Shown here one piece after another: positions 50,688 through 59,345 of a stretch of DNA of 64,000 nt. Position numbers and translations under genes: made by a program. The notes beneath the pieces were generated by a model, which was given only the letters and a program-made list of their open reading frames with translations, did no database searches and was not told the DNA's origin. The DNA is from Bacteroidota bacterium (GTDB lineage Bacteria > Bacteroidota > Bacteroidia > Chitinophagales > Chitinophagaceae): NCBI GenBank assembly GCA_016183765.1, contig JACPEA010000003.1, positions 62,001 to 126,000 on the forward strand. Direction: 5' to 3'. Every line of letters begins with the position of its first letter. Within the stretch, counting starts at the first letter, position 1.

Positions 50688-52850
50688 ATGAAATACAACC
50701 GTCGGTCAGGGTTATCAGTAACCATCTTGCTGATGGCACTGGTCTCCTGCAAACACGATCCTTCCGAATGGCCTGTCTATGGCGGCAGCAAAACAGGCAT
50801 ACACTATTCTCCACTGGCAACCGTTGACACCTCCAATGTGAACCAACTGGCAGTTGCCTGGGAATATCATACAGGTGATGCGGAGGAAAGAACACAGATA
50901 CAGGTAAACCCTATCGTGGTGAATGGCATACTTTATGGTGTATCGCCTAAACTTAAACTGTTTGCCCTGGATGCCGCTACCGGAAAAGAGAATTGGGTTT
51001 TCGACCCGGTTGACACAATTACCAGTGTGCAGGGGAAGGGATATTTTTCGATGAATGTCTGCCGGGGTGTTACTTATTTCAGTAACCAGGGAAAAGAAGC
51101 GCGCATTTTTTATGCAGCAGGTGCACACCTCTACTGTATCGATGCGGTCAGCGGCAAACCTGTGAACAGATTCGGAACAGCAGGCAGACTGGACCTGCAC
51201 AATGATCTTGACCGGGAAGCAAAGGACCTGTATGTTGCCTCTACCACTCCGGGTATCATCTACAAAGACATGATCATCATAGGAACCCGGGTTGACGAAG
51301 GAGCCACTGCTGCACCCGGACATATTCGTGCATATGATGTGTATAGCGGAAAACTCAGGTGGATCTTTCATACCATACCCCATCCGGGTGAAGAAGGGTA
51401 CGAAACATGGGATGACAAAGAAGCCTATAAACATATTGGCGGCGCCAATGCCTGGTCGGGTTTTAGTCTGGATGAAGAAAAAGGTATTGTGTTTGCACCC
51501 ATCGGTTCAGCTTCCTACGATTTTTACGGAGGCAAAAGGACCGGGCAGAACCTTTTTGCCAACTCTGTACTGGCCCTGGATGCAGCTACCGGCAAAAGGA
51601 TCTGGCATTACCAGACAGTACACCATGACTTATGGGACAGAGACCTGCCCACAGCACCCGTATTAGTGAATATTACCAAAGACGGGCAAAAAAGAGAAGC
51701 CATTGCACAGGTGACCAAATCGGGTTTTGTTTTTCTACTTGACAGAACAACCGGGGAACCGGTATACCCCATAACAGAAACGCCGGTTCCTACAGAAACA
51801 GAACTGGCAGGAGAAAAACCCTGGGCCACACAACCCATACCCAGTTTTCCGAAACCCTTTGTCAGACAATTGCTCACAGAAAACAACCTGAACAGGATCG
51901 TTCCGGAATCTTCCTACCAGGATATCAGGAAAAGATGGCTGGCAACCAAACATGCGCATCTTTTTACACCTCCTTCCAAACAAGGTACGGTCATTTTTCC
52001 CGGATTTGATGGAGGTGCAGAATGGGGCGGCCCTTCCTTTGATCCCGGTTCAGGGATCTTGTATGTGAACGCCAGCGAAATGCCCTGGATACTGACGATG
52101 GTAGATATCAAAGACCAGAAAAAGAAAGAAGAAACCAACCTGGAAGCCGGTAAACGTTTATACACTACGACCTGTATGTCCTGTCATGGTGCACAGCGAC
52201 AGGGATCCGGCAACAATCCTTCCCTGCTGGGTATTGAAAAAAAGTATCCGATCGATTCATTTAAAGCCTTACTCGGCAATGGCCGCAGAATGATGCCGGC
52301 ATTCAAACAACTCAGCAGTGCAGAAACCGAAGCCATTGCATCCTATGTGCTTTCGATCAGGAGCAGCCAGGAAAGATCTTTCGTGGCGCCACCCAAACCA
52401 ACAGATCCCTATGCCCAGGTGCCCTATACTTCCACCGGTTATAACAAGTTCCTGACCAAAGAAGGTTATCCCGCGGTAGATACACCCTGGGGTACTTTAA
52501 ACGCTATCAACCTGAATACGGGCAAACTGGAATGGAAGACCACCCTTGGCGATTACCCGGAACTGAAAGCCAGAGGCATCCATTCAGGAACCGAAAACTA
52601 TGGAGGCCCCGTGGTCACAGCCGGAGGGCTTGTCTTTATCGCCGCCACCAGCGACCATACCTTCCGGGTATTCAATAAACGTACTGGCCAGCTCTTATGG
52701 GAATATAACCTGCCGGCATCAGGTTTTGCCACGCCTTCCGTATATGAAAAGAATGGACAACAATTTATCGTCATCGCCTGCGGTGGCGGTAAACTTGGCA
52801 AAAACTCGGGCGACAGTTATGTTGCGTTTGCGTTGAGCAGCAAAAAATGA
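50688..52850 (+). CDS. PQQ-dependent dehydrogenase with inserted cytochrome c domain
   Basis: A 720-residue lipoprotein (lipobox LVSC, Cys21) of the quinoprotein glucose/alcohol dehydrogenase type. An eight-bladed propeller is split by a cytochrome c domain. W-motif repeats include WPVYGGSKTGIHYSPLATVDTSNVNQLAVAWEYHTGD at the start and GYPAVDTPWGTLNAINLNTGKLEWKTTLGDYPELK late. The heme site CMSCH is at residues 496-500, with GNGRRMMPAFKQL as the likely Met-ligand region. It would oxidise a sugar or alcohol in the periplasm and pass electrons through the heme. PQQ supply is unknown. Confidence 0.9.
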   Translation: MKYNRRSGLSVTILLMALVSCKHDPSEWPVYGGSKTGIHYSPLATVDTSNVNQLAVAWEYHTGDAEERTQIQVNPIVVNGILYGVSPKLKLFALDAATGKENWVFDPVDTITSVQGKGYFSMNVCRGVTYFSNQGKEARIFYAAGAHLYCIDAVSGKPVNRFGTAGRLDLHNDLDREAKDLYVASTTPGIIYKDMIIIGTRVDEGATAAPGHIRAYDVYSGKLRWIFHTIPHPGEEGYETWDDKEAYKHIGGANAWSGFSLDEEKGIVFAPIGSASYDFYGGKRTGQNLFANSVLALDAATGKRIWHYQTVHHDLWDRDLPTAPVLVNITKDGQKREAIAQVTKSGFVFLLDRTTGEPVYPITETPVPTETELAGEKPWATQPIPSFPKPFVRQLLTENNLNRIVPESSYQDIRKRWLATKHAHLFTPPSKQGTVIFPGFDGGAEWGGPSFDPGSGILYVNASEMPWILTMVDIKDQKKKEETNLEAGKRLYTTTCMSCHGAQRQGSGNNPSLLGIEKKYPIDSFKALLGNGRRMMPAFKQLSSAETEAIASYVLSIRSSQERSFVAPPKPTDPYAQVPYTSTGYNKFLTKEGYPAVDTPWGTLNAINLNTGKLEWKTTLGDYPELKARGIHSGTENYGGPVVTAGGLVFIAATSDHTFRVFNKRTGQLLWEYNLPASGFATPSVYEKNGQQFIVIACGGGKLGKNSGDSYVAFALSSKK

Positions 52851-52861
52851 CGGAGAGGAGA

Positions 52862-53077
52862 GTTAAAAGGGGTAAAGTGGTTAAAATAGTTAAACTGGTC
52901 AAATAGATTAAAAGGGTAGTTAAAAAAAGTTCTTTGATACAATACATTTTAACGGTAACAGCTACTATTTGAATCATTTTAACCTATCTAACTATTTTAA
53001 CCAGTTTAACCTATTTAACGGCTTTAACGACTTTAACCAGTTTAACGATTTTAACCACTTTAACCCTTCTAACCACA
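52862..53077. repeat. nonamer-repeat inverted array between convergent genes
   Basis: Left array (52862-52925): about seven GGTTAAAAT-type nonamers. Right array (52976-53077): about eleven TTTAACCNN-type nonamers, the reverse complement. Roughly 50 bp separate them, so a very long imperfect hairpin is possible. It lies between the PQQ dehydrogenase gene and the convergent GH3 gene. No terminator of ordinary form is present, so this may be the terminator. Confidence 0.75.
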
Positions 53078-53099
53078 ATGACGTTTATCCTGTCAATAA

Positions 53100-55373
53100 T
53101 TATTTATTCCATTCTACTTCTGCAGACTTCACATCAGAAGAGCTGGTGCCGATATGGATAACAAATTTTCCAGGCTCCCATACCTTTTTGAGTTCGCTGT
53201 TAAAGAATTTCAGTTCATCGGTGGTAACTGTGAAACTGATCTCTTTCGATTCACCTGGCTGCAACATCACTTTCTGAAATCCCTTCAGGTCTTTCACAGA
53301 ACGGCTTACGCTGGCAACCGGATCTGAGATATACAATTGCACCACTTCTTCACCGGCATATTTGCCACTGTTGGTCAGGGTTACGGATGCCGTCAGTTTT
53401 TCCTCCCCTTTCAAAACGGTCTTGCTCAGTTTTACGGGACTGTAATCAAACTGCGTATAACTCAATCCATAACCAAAAGGATACAAGGGCTCATTCACTT
53501 CATCGAGGTAACTTGTTTTGAATTTGGCTCCTCCGGTTCCATCATAGGGACGGCCGGTATTCTTGTGGTTGTAATAGATAGGGATCTGCCCCACACTGCG
53601 TGGAAAAGTAGCAGAGAGTTTTCCGGAAGGGTTGTAATTGCCGAACAAAACATCAGCAACAGCATTTCCGGCTTCTGTTCCCGGTGCCCATGCTTCCAAG
53701 ATAGCAGTGGCATGTTCGTTCTCCCACACAAGTGTAAGGGGTCTTCCATTGATCAGCACGACAACCAATGGCTTACCGGTTTTGTGTAAAGCTTTCAGCA
53801 AAGCCTGCTGGCTTGCCGGTAAACTGATATCCGCACGACTGGAAGATTCTCCGGACATATTTGCCGACTCTCCCACCACCGCTACCACTACATCCGATTT
53901 ATTGGCTGCAGCAACAGCTTCATCGATCATTTCCTGTGGTGACCTTGGGTCGATCACAGCCTCTACTCCCAAGGCATTCACACGTTTCAGGAACATGGCC
54001 GTATCATCCGTGATATTGGCGCCTTTGGCTGAAATAATATTCACGCCTGATCCGGCTACATTTTTAAAACCTTCCAAAACGCTGACCGACTTGTTCCAAT
54101 CGCCGGCAACTACCCAGGTACCCAGCATATTCCTGCGGTTATCGGCAAGAGGACCTACCAGTGCAATCGTACCGGAACGTTTCAGCGGCAATACCTGTTT
54201 ATCGTTCTTCAGCAGCACCATGCTATGTGCCGCGATATTGCGGGCAGCAGCGCGGTTATCGGCCGTAAGTATTTCTTTAGCGGGCCTGGATTCGTCGATA
54301 TACCGGTAAGGATCATCAAATAGACCCAACTTGTATTTAGCTTCCAGGATGCGCAGGCAGGCTTTGTCTATATCTGCCACAGTTACCTTTCCTTCTTTCA
54401 ATGATTTAGCCAGTGTGGTCAGCATACCTTCGCCCACCATATCCATATCCAGTCCGGCTTTGAGCGCCAATGCAGAAACAGTCTGCAGGTCGCCCATACC
54501 ATGGTTGATCATTTCATTCAGCGAAGTGTAATCAGATACCACAAAACCATTGAAGCCCCATTCCTTTCTCAGCAGGTCTGTCAGCAACCATTTGTTACCG
54601 GTAGCAGGTACGCCATCAACCAGGTTAAAGGAGCTCATGATACTTCCCGCACCAGCATCGATCGCCGCTTTGTAAGGTGGCAGGTAATATTCATACATCT
54701 GTATGCGGCTCATATCAACGGTATTGTATTCACGTCCCGCTTCTGATGCCCCATATAATGCGAAGTGTTTTACACAGGCCATCAGGGTATTGTTCTTTGA
54801 CAGATCAGTACCCTGGTAACCACGTACCATGGCCTGCGCGATCTTGCCACCCAGGTAAGGATCTTCACCGGAACCTTCCGAGATCCTTCCCCAACGGGCA
54901 TCACGGGCAATATCGACCATAGGTGAAAAAGCCCAGTTCAATCCATCAGCCGTTGCTTCTTTGGCAGCGATACGGGCCGATTGCTCAATCAGTGCCATAT
55001 CCCAGGAAGTAGACAATCCCAGCGGAATGGGGAAAATGGTCTTATGACCATGGATCACATCCAGGCCAAAGATCATGGGTATATGCAAACGCGAGCCGTT
55101 CACAGCCAGCTCCTGTGCTTTTCTGACTTTCTCGGGCGAAGTAATGCCGAACAATCCGCCTACCATTCCTTTTTTGATCTTATTCTCCACATCGGTACTA
55201 ACCACGGAACCTGTTACTGCAGCGCCGCCGGGTATGATCAGGTTAAGCTGACCGATCTTTTCCTCGAGGGTCATCTTGGCCATCAGCGCTCTGGCTTTGG
55301 CCGTATAAGTGCTTTGAGAGAAGGATGGATACGCGAGCAGCAATAATGCACCGGCCACAAATAGCTTTTTCAT
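53100..55373 (-). CDS. bglX: GH3 beta-glucosidase (BglX-like)
   Basis: A 757-residue exported beta-glycosidase. A signal peptide ends in PSFSQ (residues 1-20). The catalytic TIM barrel (about 25-340) has the nucleophile Asp281 (GFVVSDYTSL) and the conserved KHF at 202-204. The second alpha/beta domain (about 390-620) follows, then a fibronectin-III-like domain (about 660-757). I start at MKKLFVAGALLLLAYP, the proper signal start. It should release glucose from beta-glucosides in the periplasm. It ends at the nonamer repeat. Confidence 0.93.
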   Translation of the reverse strand: MKKLFVAGALLLLAYPSFSQSTYTAKARALMAKMTLEEKIGQLNLIIPGGAAVTGSVVSTDVENKIKKGMVGGLFGITSPEKVRKAQELAVNGSRLHIPMIFGLDVIHGHKTIFPIPLGLSTSWDMALIEQSARIAAKEATADGLNWAFSPMVDIARDARWGRISEGSGEDPYLGGKIAQAMVRGYQGTDLSKNNTLMACVKHFALYGASEAGREYNTVDMSRIQMYEYYLPPYKAAIDAGAGSIMSSFNLVDGVPATGNKWLLTDLLRKEWGFNGFVVSDYTSLNEMINHGMGDLQTVSALALKAGLDMDMVGEGMLTTLAKSLKEGKVTVADIDKACLRILEAKYKLGLFDDPYRYIDESRPAKEILTADNRAAARNIAAHSMVLLKNDKQVLPLKRSGTIALVGPLADNRRNMLGTWVVAGDWNKSVSVLEGFKNVAGSGVNIISAKGANITDDTAMFLKRVNALGVEAVIDPRSPQEMIDEAVAAANKSDVVVAVVGESANMSGESSSRADISLPASQQALLKALHKTGKPLVVVLINGRPLTLVWENEHATAILEAWAPGTEAGNAVADVLFGNYNPSGKLSATFPRSVGQIPIYYNHKNTGRPYDGTGGAKFKTSYLDEVNEPLYPFGYGLSYTQFDYSPVKLSKTVLKGEEKLTASVTLTNSGKYAGEEVVQLYISDPVASVSRSVKDLKGFQKVMLQPGESKEISFTVTTDELKFFNSELKKVWEPGKFVIHIGTSSSDVKSAEVEWNK

Positions 55374-55470
55374 AACAATATTTTTGAAGTGAATGCAGAC
55401 AAACAGGTTTACCTGCAGAAGACGGGCCAAGTTAGAAAAATTTGCCTGTTTATTGGCTGACGAATGTCAG

Positions 55471-55503
55471 GAAAATAAAAAGACCCGCCATTACTGAGCG
55501 GGC
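55471..55503 (-). terminator. terminator of the isomerase/GH3 operon
   Basis: On the minus strand CCCGC, nine bases, GCGGG (55484-55488 with 55498-55502) followed by TCTTTTTATTTT. It lies after the isomerase gene (stop at 55545) and before the BglX-like gene, separating the two transcripts. Confidence 0.78.
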
Positions 55504-55544
55504 CTTGGGGATTGCTATCCTGAAACCAACCTTGCTTGCTTTGA

Positions 55545-56474
55545 TTATTTCAGTATTTTTTTAATATTCTGGTAGCTGGTAGCAATGTTTTCGAACGGTT
55601 TGGGAGCCCCATCCTGTTCAATAAAGAAATATTGCATACCTGACTCACCGGCATGATCAAAAATCCGTTTGAAATCGAAATGTCCTTTACCCACTTCCAG
55701 GATATGTTCAAATCGGGCATCCATATCTTTCACATGCCAAAGATGAAAACGGCCCGGGTGTTGTGCGAACATGGCAACCGGATCTTTACCGGCTTTCAGG
55801 GCCCAGCCCAGGTCCAATTCCATTTTCACCAGGTCCTGGTCTGTCTGCGACAGGATCAGGTCATAAGGCACTACTCCATCTACTGTTCTGAATTCCGCAT
55901 CATGATTATGATAAGCAAAAAGCAGGCCTGCTTTTTTGGCGGCTTCGGCAGATCTGTTCAGCGTATCGATAGACGATTTGATCTCATCGAGCGAACCAAT
56001 GGGCGTATTGGCGCAGACAAGGTATTTCACACCGCCTTCAGCAGCCAGGTCAACCAGTTCCTGGTAATCATCGCGCAGGTTTTTCATCGGCGGTATCACC
56101 ATGGGTTTGCCATCTGCACCAACAGGCATTTTGGAACCGGGCGGTAATTTGAAAGGGGCACCCAATACATGGTGCGAACGCCAGTGCATACCCATCCCGT
56201 TCAGCATGGATGCGAATTCTTTGGGCTTCATTCCATAAAAACCACCTTTTTTGCTGAAAGCCGATTCAATCTCTGCGTAACCGATATCTGCGATCTTCTT
56301 CAGGTTACCAGGTACGTCTTCATCCAGTACGCCAAATAAAGTGAACAATTGCAGGCCTACACCCGGCATTGCATATTTGCTGGCCATTACTTTGGCCAGC
56401 AGCTCTTTGTTCAGTAACAGTCCGCCCAGGGTCATGGCTGCGGTATTTTTCAGGAATCTTCTACGTGTATTCAT
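55545..56474 (-). CDS. TIM-barrel sugar isomerase/epimerase, exported
   Basis: A 309-residue xylose-isomerase-like TIM barrel. The N-terminus MNTRRRFLKNTAAMTLGGLLL is a Tat-type signal (RRRF, then a hydrophobic helix), so it is probably exported. Active-site features include ADIGYAEIESAF, LLFAYHNHDAEF (a His/Asp metal site), KMELDLGWALKAG and FHLWHVKDMD, with IEQDG near the end. It follows the second GH3 gene by 21 bp, and such exported isomerases often act on oxidised (3-keto) sugars. Reaction unproven. Confidence 0.88.
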   Translation of the reverse strand: MNTRRRFLKNTAAMTLGGLLLNKELLAKVMASKYAMPGVGLQLFTLFGVLDEDVPGNLKKIADIGYAEIESAFSKKGGFYGMKPKEFASMLNGMGMHWRSHHVLGAPFKLPPGSKMPVGADGKPMVIPPMKNLRDDYQELVDLAAEGGVKYLVCANTPIGSLDEIKSSIDTLNRSAEAAKKAGLLFAYHNHDAEFRTVDGVVPYDLILSQTDQDLVKMELDLGWALKAGKDPVAMFAQHPGRFHLWHVKDMDARFEHILEVGKGHFDFKRIFDHAGESGMQYFFIEQDGAPKPFENIATSYQNIKKILK

Positions 56475-56495
56475 GATGATTAAAATAATGGTGAA

Positions 56496-58415
56496 TTAAT
56501 AGGTCAGACCAAATCCGAATTTGTACAAAGGGTTTTTTGAATCGTAGGGAAGGTCTTCTTTCTGGTTACGAACAGCTTCCATGGAAGAAGGCAATTCAAA
56601 AGGAAGTTTACCACCGGGTTTGGCCTTACCAAAGATCACATCCATGACCGCAGCATCACTTGCTCCAAAGTCAGCCAGCACAGCTTTGGCCTTGGCATTG
56701 ATCTCCGGAAAAACCGCGGGCCTGTCCAGGTAAATATCAACGATGGTCGGAACCGTATTCATGATCTGCAGAATACTGTCGCGTTCCTTCTGTTTGAAAT
56801 CCAGATCGCCGTGATGAAACATCCTTGCCATGAAATTAGGCGTCTCTACCGGCACCCAGGGTGTATTCAAACGCAGGATGGCAATATCCGCTTCGGCAGG
56901 CTGGTTCACCACAATGCCATATTTGCTCACGACTTTGGGGTCCATATTTCCGGCATAGATCTTCAACTTCGGGTTTGACAAAGGCAATGCCCCTTTACCG
57001 GTATTGGTATTCTTCAGCAATACCATGGCCCTTCTCTGTGATTCCTCTCCTGCTTTCACAAAATCTGCACGACCCACTGTTTTTAAAGCATGATCCACAT
57101 CCACATAGGGATGATCGAACAGTCCCAGCTGGAATTTCTGGCGCAACACGCGGGTAACGGATTCATCAATTCTTGACTCCTTGAGTTTGTCTTCCTTTAC
57201 CAGTTTCACGACCAGTTCGGGTACACTTTCTCCGCCAAACTGGTCAACACCTGCATTGATCACTTTCAACACACGCTCTTCCGGTGTCAGTTTCTCTACA
57301 CCCCATGCACGGGCAGGCCATACAAAAGCGCCCATATTGGCATCGGTGATGAGTCCCCAGTCTGTGCAGACCACACCATCATATTTGTACTGTTTCCTAA
57401 GCAGGTCTGTGATCATGGCTTTATTGAAGGAGAAAGCCACATTCTCATTAGACTGGTCTACAGGAATTCCATAATAAGGCATAATGGCCGATGTGTGTGC
57501 TTTGAATGCCGCTTCAAACGGGATCAGGTGGTATTTGAAATTATTGCCGGGATATACCTGTCCTTTCTGAAATTCAAAGTGAGGGTCGAGACCTTCTTTC
57601 TGCGGACCACCGCCCGAAAAATGTTTGGTCATGGCCGCCACACTGTTGCTGCCCAGTTGCGTTCCCTGTAATCCTTCCACATAGGCTTTGGTCATGCGGG
57701 CAGCCAGGCCGGCGTCTTCACCAAAAGTACCGCTGATACGGGGCCAGCGGGGTTCAGTAGCCAGGTCGGCCATGGGATGCAGCGCTTCTCGGATACCCAC
57801 GGCAACGTATTCCTGCCGAACGATATCTGCAAACTTCCGGGTAAAAGCATCGTCGCCGATAGCGGCCAGTCCAAGCGGCTCACAGAACAGGGTAAACCCG
57901 TTGGCAGCCATCGCAAAAATATTCTGGGCAAATGCATTGCGCGGATCAGAAGCTACTGTGACCGGGATTCCGAGCCTGCTTTGTTCCGCATGTTTCTGTA
58001 CGTTATTGTACCAGGTGGCCAATGCTTTGATATCCGGCACCTGCCATAAGTTGATGTGATTCATTTTTTTCCCGTCGATCAATTGCGTAGCGACAGGGAT
58101 ACGGTCGAAGAAACCCGTGCCGCTGAAATCATTCAGCGATCCATCAGCCGCAATCTTGGCTCCATTGATGAACAAAGTGCCCGCTTTTTCTTCCAGTGTC
58201 ATCTGTGATAACAGGTCTTTCACCCGTTCGTTGATGGGTTGTCTCGCATCTTCATACACATCCATTTTCCCGTTCTTGTTCAGGTCGCGGAAAACAGGCG
58301 CCGCCTTACCGGGTCCATTATCCGGAAAGGTCACCCAGGAAACGGTAACCAGCAGCAGGGATAGCACTGTGAATAACAACAGGGCTTGACGATTGTTTTG
58401 TTTTTTCATATTCAT
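56496..58415 (-). CDS. GH3 family glycosidase lacking the C-terminal FnIII domain
   Basis: A 639-residue secreted GH3 enzyme. A signal-like helix (about residues 10-28) precedes DLNKNGKMDVYEDARQP and the barrel, with nucleophile Asp352 (GVVCTDWG) and KHF at 264-266. The second domain runs to the end, which stops at LYKFGFGLTY, exactly where the BglX-like paralogue continues into a fibronectin-III-like domain. Start could be 58415 or 58409. It heads an operon with the isomerase and is divergent from the NrtR-like regulator. Confidence 0.88.
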   Translation of the reverse strand: MNMKKQNNRQALLLFTVLSLLLVTVSWVTFPDNGPGKAAPVFRDLNKNGKMDVYEDARQPINERVKDLLSQMTLEEKAGTLFINGAKIAADGSLNDFSGTGFFDRIPVATQLIDGKKMNHINLWQVPDIKALATWYNNVQKHAEQSRLGIPVTVASDPRNAFAQNIFAMAANGFTLFCEPLGLAAIGDDAFTRKFADIVRQEYVAVGIREALHPMADLATEPRWPRISGTFGEDAGLAARMTKAYVEGLQGTQLGSNSVAAMTKHFSGGGPQKEGLDPHFEFQKGQVYPGNNFKYHLIPFEAAFKAHTSAIMPYYGIPVDQSNENVAFSFNKAMITDLLRKQYKYDGVVCTDWGLITDANMGAFVWPARAWGVEKLTPEERVLKVINAGVDQFGGESVPELVVKLVKEDKLKESRIDESVTRVLRQKFQLGLFDHPYVDVDHALKTVGRADFVKAGEESQRRAMVLLKNTNTGKGALPLSNPKLKIYAGNMDPKVVSKYGIVVNQPAEADIAILRLNTPWVPVETPNFMARMFHHGDLDFKQKERDSILQIMNTVPTIVDIYLDRPAVFPEINAKAKAVLADFGASDAAVMDVIFGKAKPGGKLPFELPSSMEAVRNQKEDLPYDSKNPLYKFGFGLTY

Positions 58416-58449
58416 TGCGTCGTTATGACACAATAATACTGATTAAATA

Positions 58450-58479
58450 GGAAAATCCAAACCTGAGCCACTGTTTTCC
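58450..58479. promoter_or_regulatory. possible operator in the GH3-regulator divergent spacer
   Basis: GGAAAA (58450-58455), 18 nt, TTTTCC (58474-58479) forms an inverted repeat in the spacer between the GH3 gene and the divergent NrtR-like regulator. It is in the place expected for an operator, but is short and unproven. Confidence 0.3.
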
Positions 58480-58496
58480 CTAATTTTAGCAGCACT

Positions 58497-59270
58497 ATGA
58501 AACGGGATATCTCCATCAAAGAAACCATACTAAGGGGCAGCGATTTCTTTATGCCCTCAGTATCACTGGATTGTGTCATTTTCGGGTTTCACGAGAACGA
58601 GCTGAAAGTGTTACTGCTGAGAATGAAAAATGCCGACACCTGGGCACTACCGGGCGGTTTTATCTACAAAAAAGAAGACATAGAAGATGCTGCCACCCGG
58701 GTATTGCGCGAAAGGACCGGTCTGCATGATATTTTTTTGCGGCAGTTCCATGTATTCGGACAGCCCAGCCGTTCAGAAAAGAAGTTCCACAGCAATATGC
58801 TGCGGAAAGACGGCATCAAGGTAAACAAGGATAACTGGATCCTCCAGCGTTTTATTACGGTGGGCTATTATGCGCTGGTCGATTTTGCCACTGTCACACC
58901 GGAGCCCGACCCCAGTTCTGTTGCCTGCGAATGGAAAGACATCCACAGCATCCAAGAATTGTTCATGGACCACAAACATATCCTGGATACAGCGTTATAT
59001 ACCTTACGGATGCAATTGAACCATGTTCCCATCGGTCACAAACTGCTGCCGAAGAAATTCACGATGCCGGAATTACAGAAGCTTTACGAGACCATACTCG
59101 ACAAAAAACTCGACAGGAGAAATTTCCAGCGCCGCATTCTTTCCTTCGGGTTCATCAAACGCCTGAAAGAAACCCGCAAAGGAGGTGCCCATAAAGCCCC
59201 TTATCTCTATTCCTTTGACCTTAAAAAATATAAAAAGGCATTGGAAGAAGGATTACAGGGAGGCTGGTAA
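58497..59270 (+). CDS. NrtR-like regulator with degenerate NUDIX domain
   Basis: A 257-residue protein: an N-terminal NUDIX fold (about residues 20-160) and a C-terminal winged helix (about 180-257, with FQRRILSFGFIKRLKETRKGGAHKAPYLYSFD). The NUDIX box reads GFIYKKEDIEDAATRVLRER (residues 59-78) then TGL. Its first conserved Glu remains, but the REUxEE core is RVLRER, so catalytic metal-binding glutamates are lost. This fits NrtR/AraR-type regulators that sense a ligand rather than hydrolyse one. It is divergent from the GH3-isomerase operon, its likely target. Confidence 0.85.
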   Translation: MKRDISIKETILRGSDFFMPSVSLDCVIFGFHENELKVLLLRMKNADTWALPGGFIYKKEDIEDAATRVLRERTGLHDIFLRQFHVFGQPSRSEKKFHSNMLRKDGIKVNKDNWILQRFITVGYYALVDFATVTPEPDPSSVACEWKDIHSIQELFMDHKHILDTALYTLRMQLNHVPIGHKLLPKKFTMPELQKLYETILDKKLDRRNFQRRILSFGFIKRLKETRKGGAHKAPYLYSFDLKKYKKALEEGLQGGW

Positions 59271-59295
59271 GGTCATAAGACGATCTTTCATCAAC

Positions 59296-59324
59296 AACAA
59301 AGGCACCACTTGGGTGCCTTTGTT
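59296..59324. terminator. bidirectional terminator
   Basis: A perfect 12-bp stem AACAAAGGCACC/GGTGCCTTTGTT (59296-59307 with 59313-59324) and a 5-nt loop between the convergent regulator and T9SS-protein genes. The A- and T-rich ends suit both directions. Confidence 0.88.
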
Positions 59325-59345
59325 ATATCAGATCCGGTCAACTGG

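Noticed and set aside
52969..53277. A plus-strand frame rich in FN pairs before the GH3 gene
   Set aside because: It is a translation of the 9-nt repeat array and then antisense of the GH3 gene; it has no family match or plausible start context.
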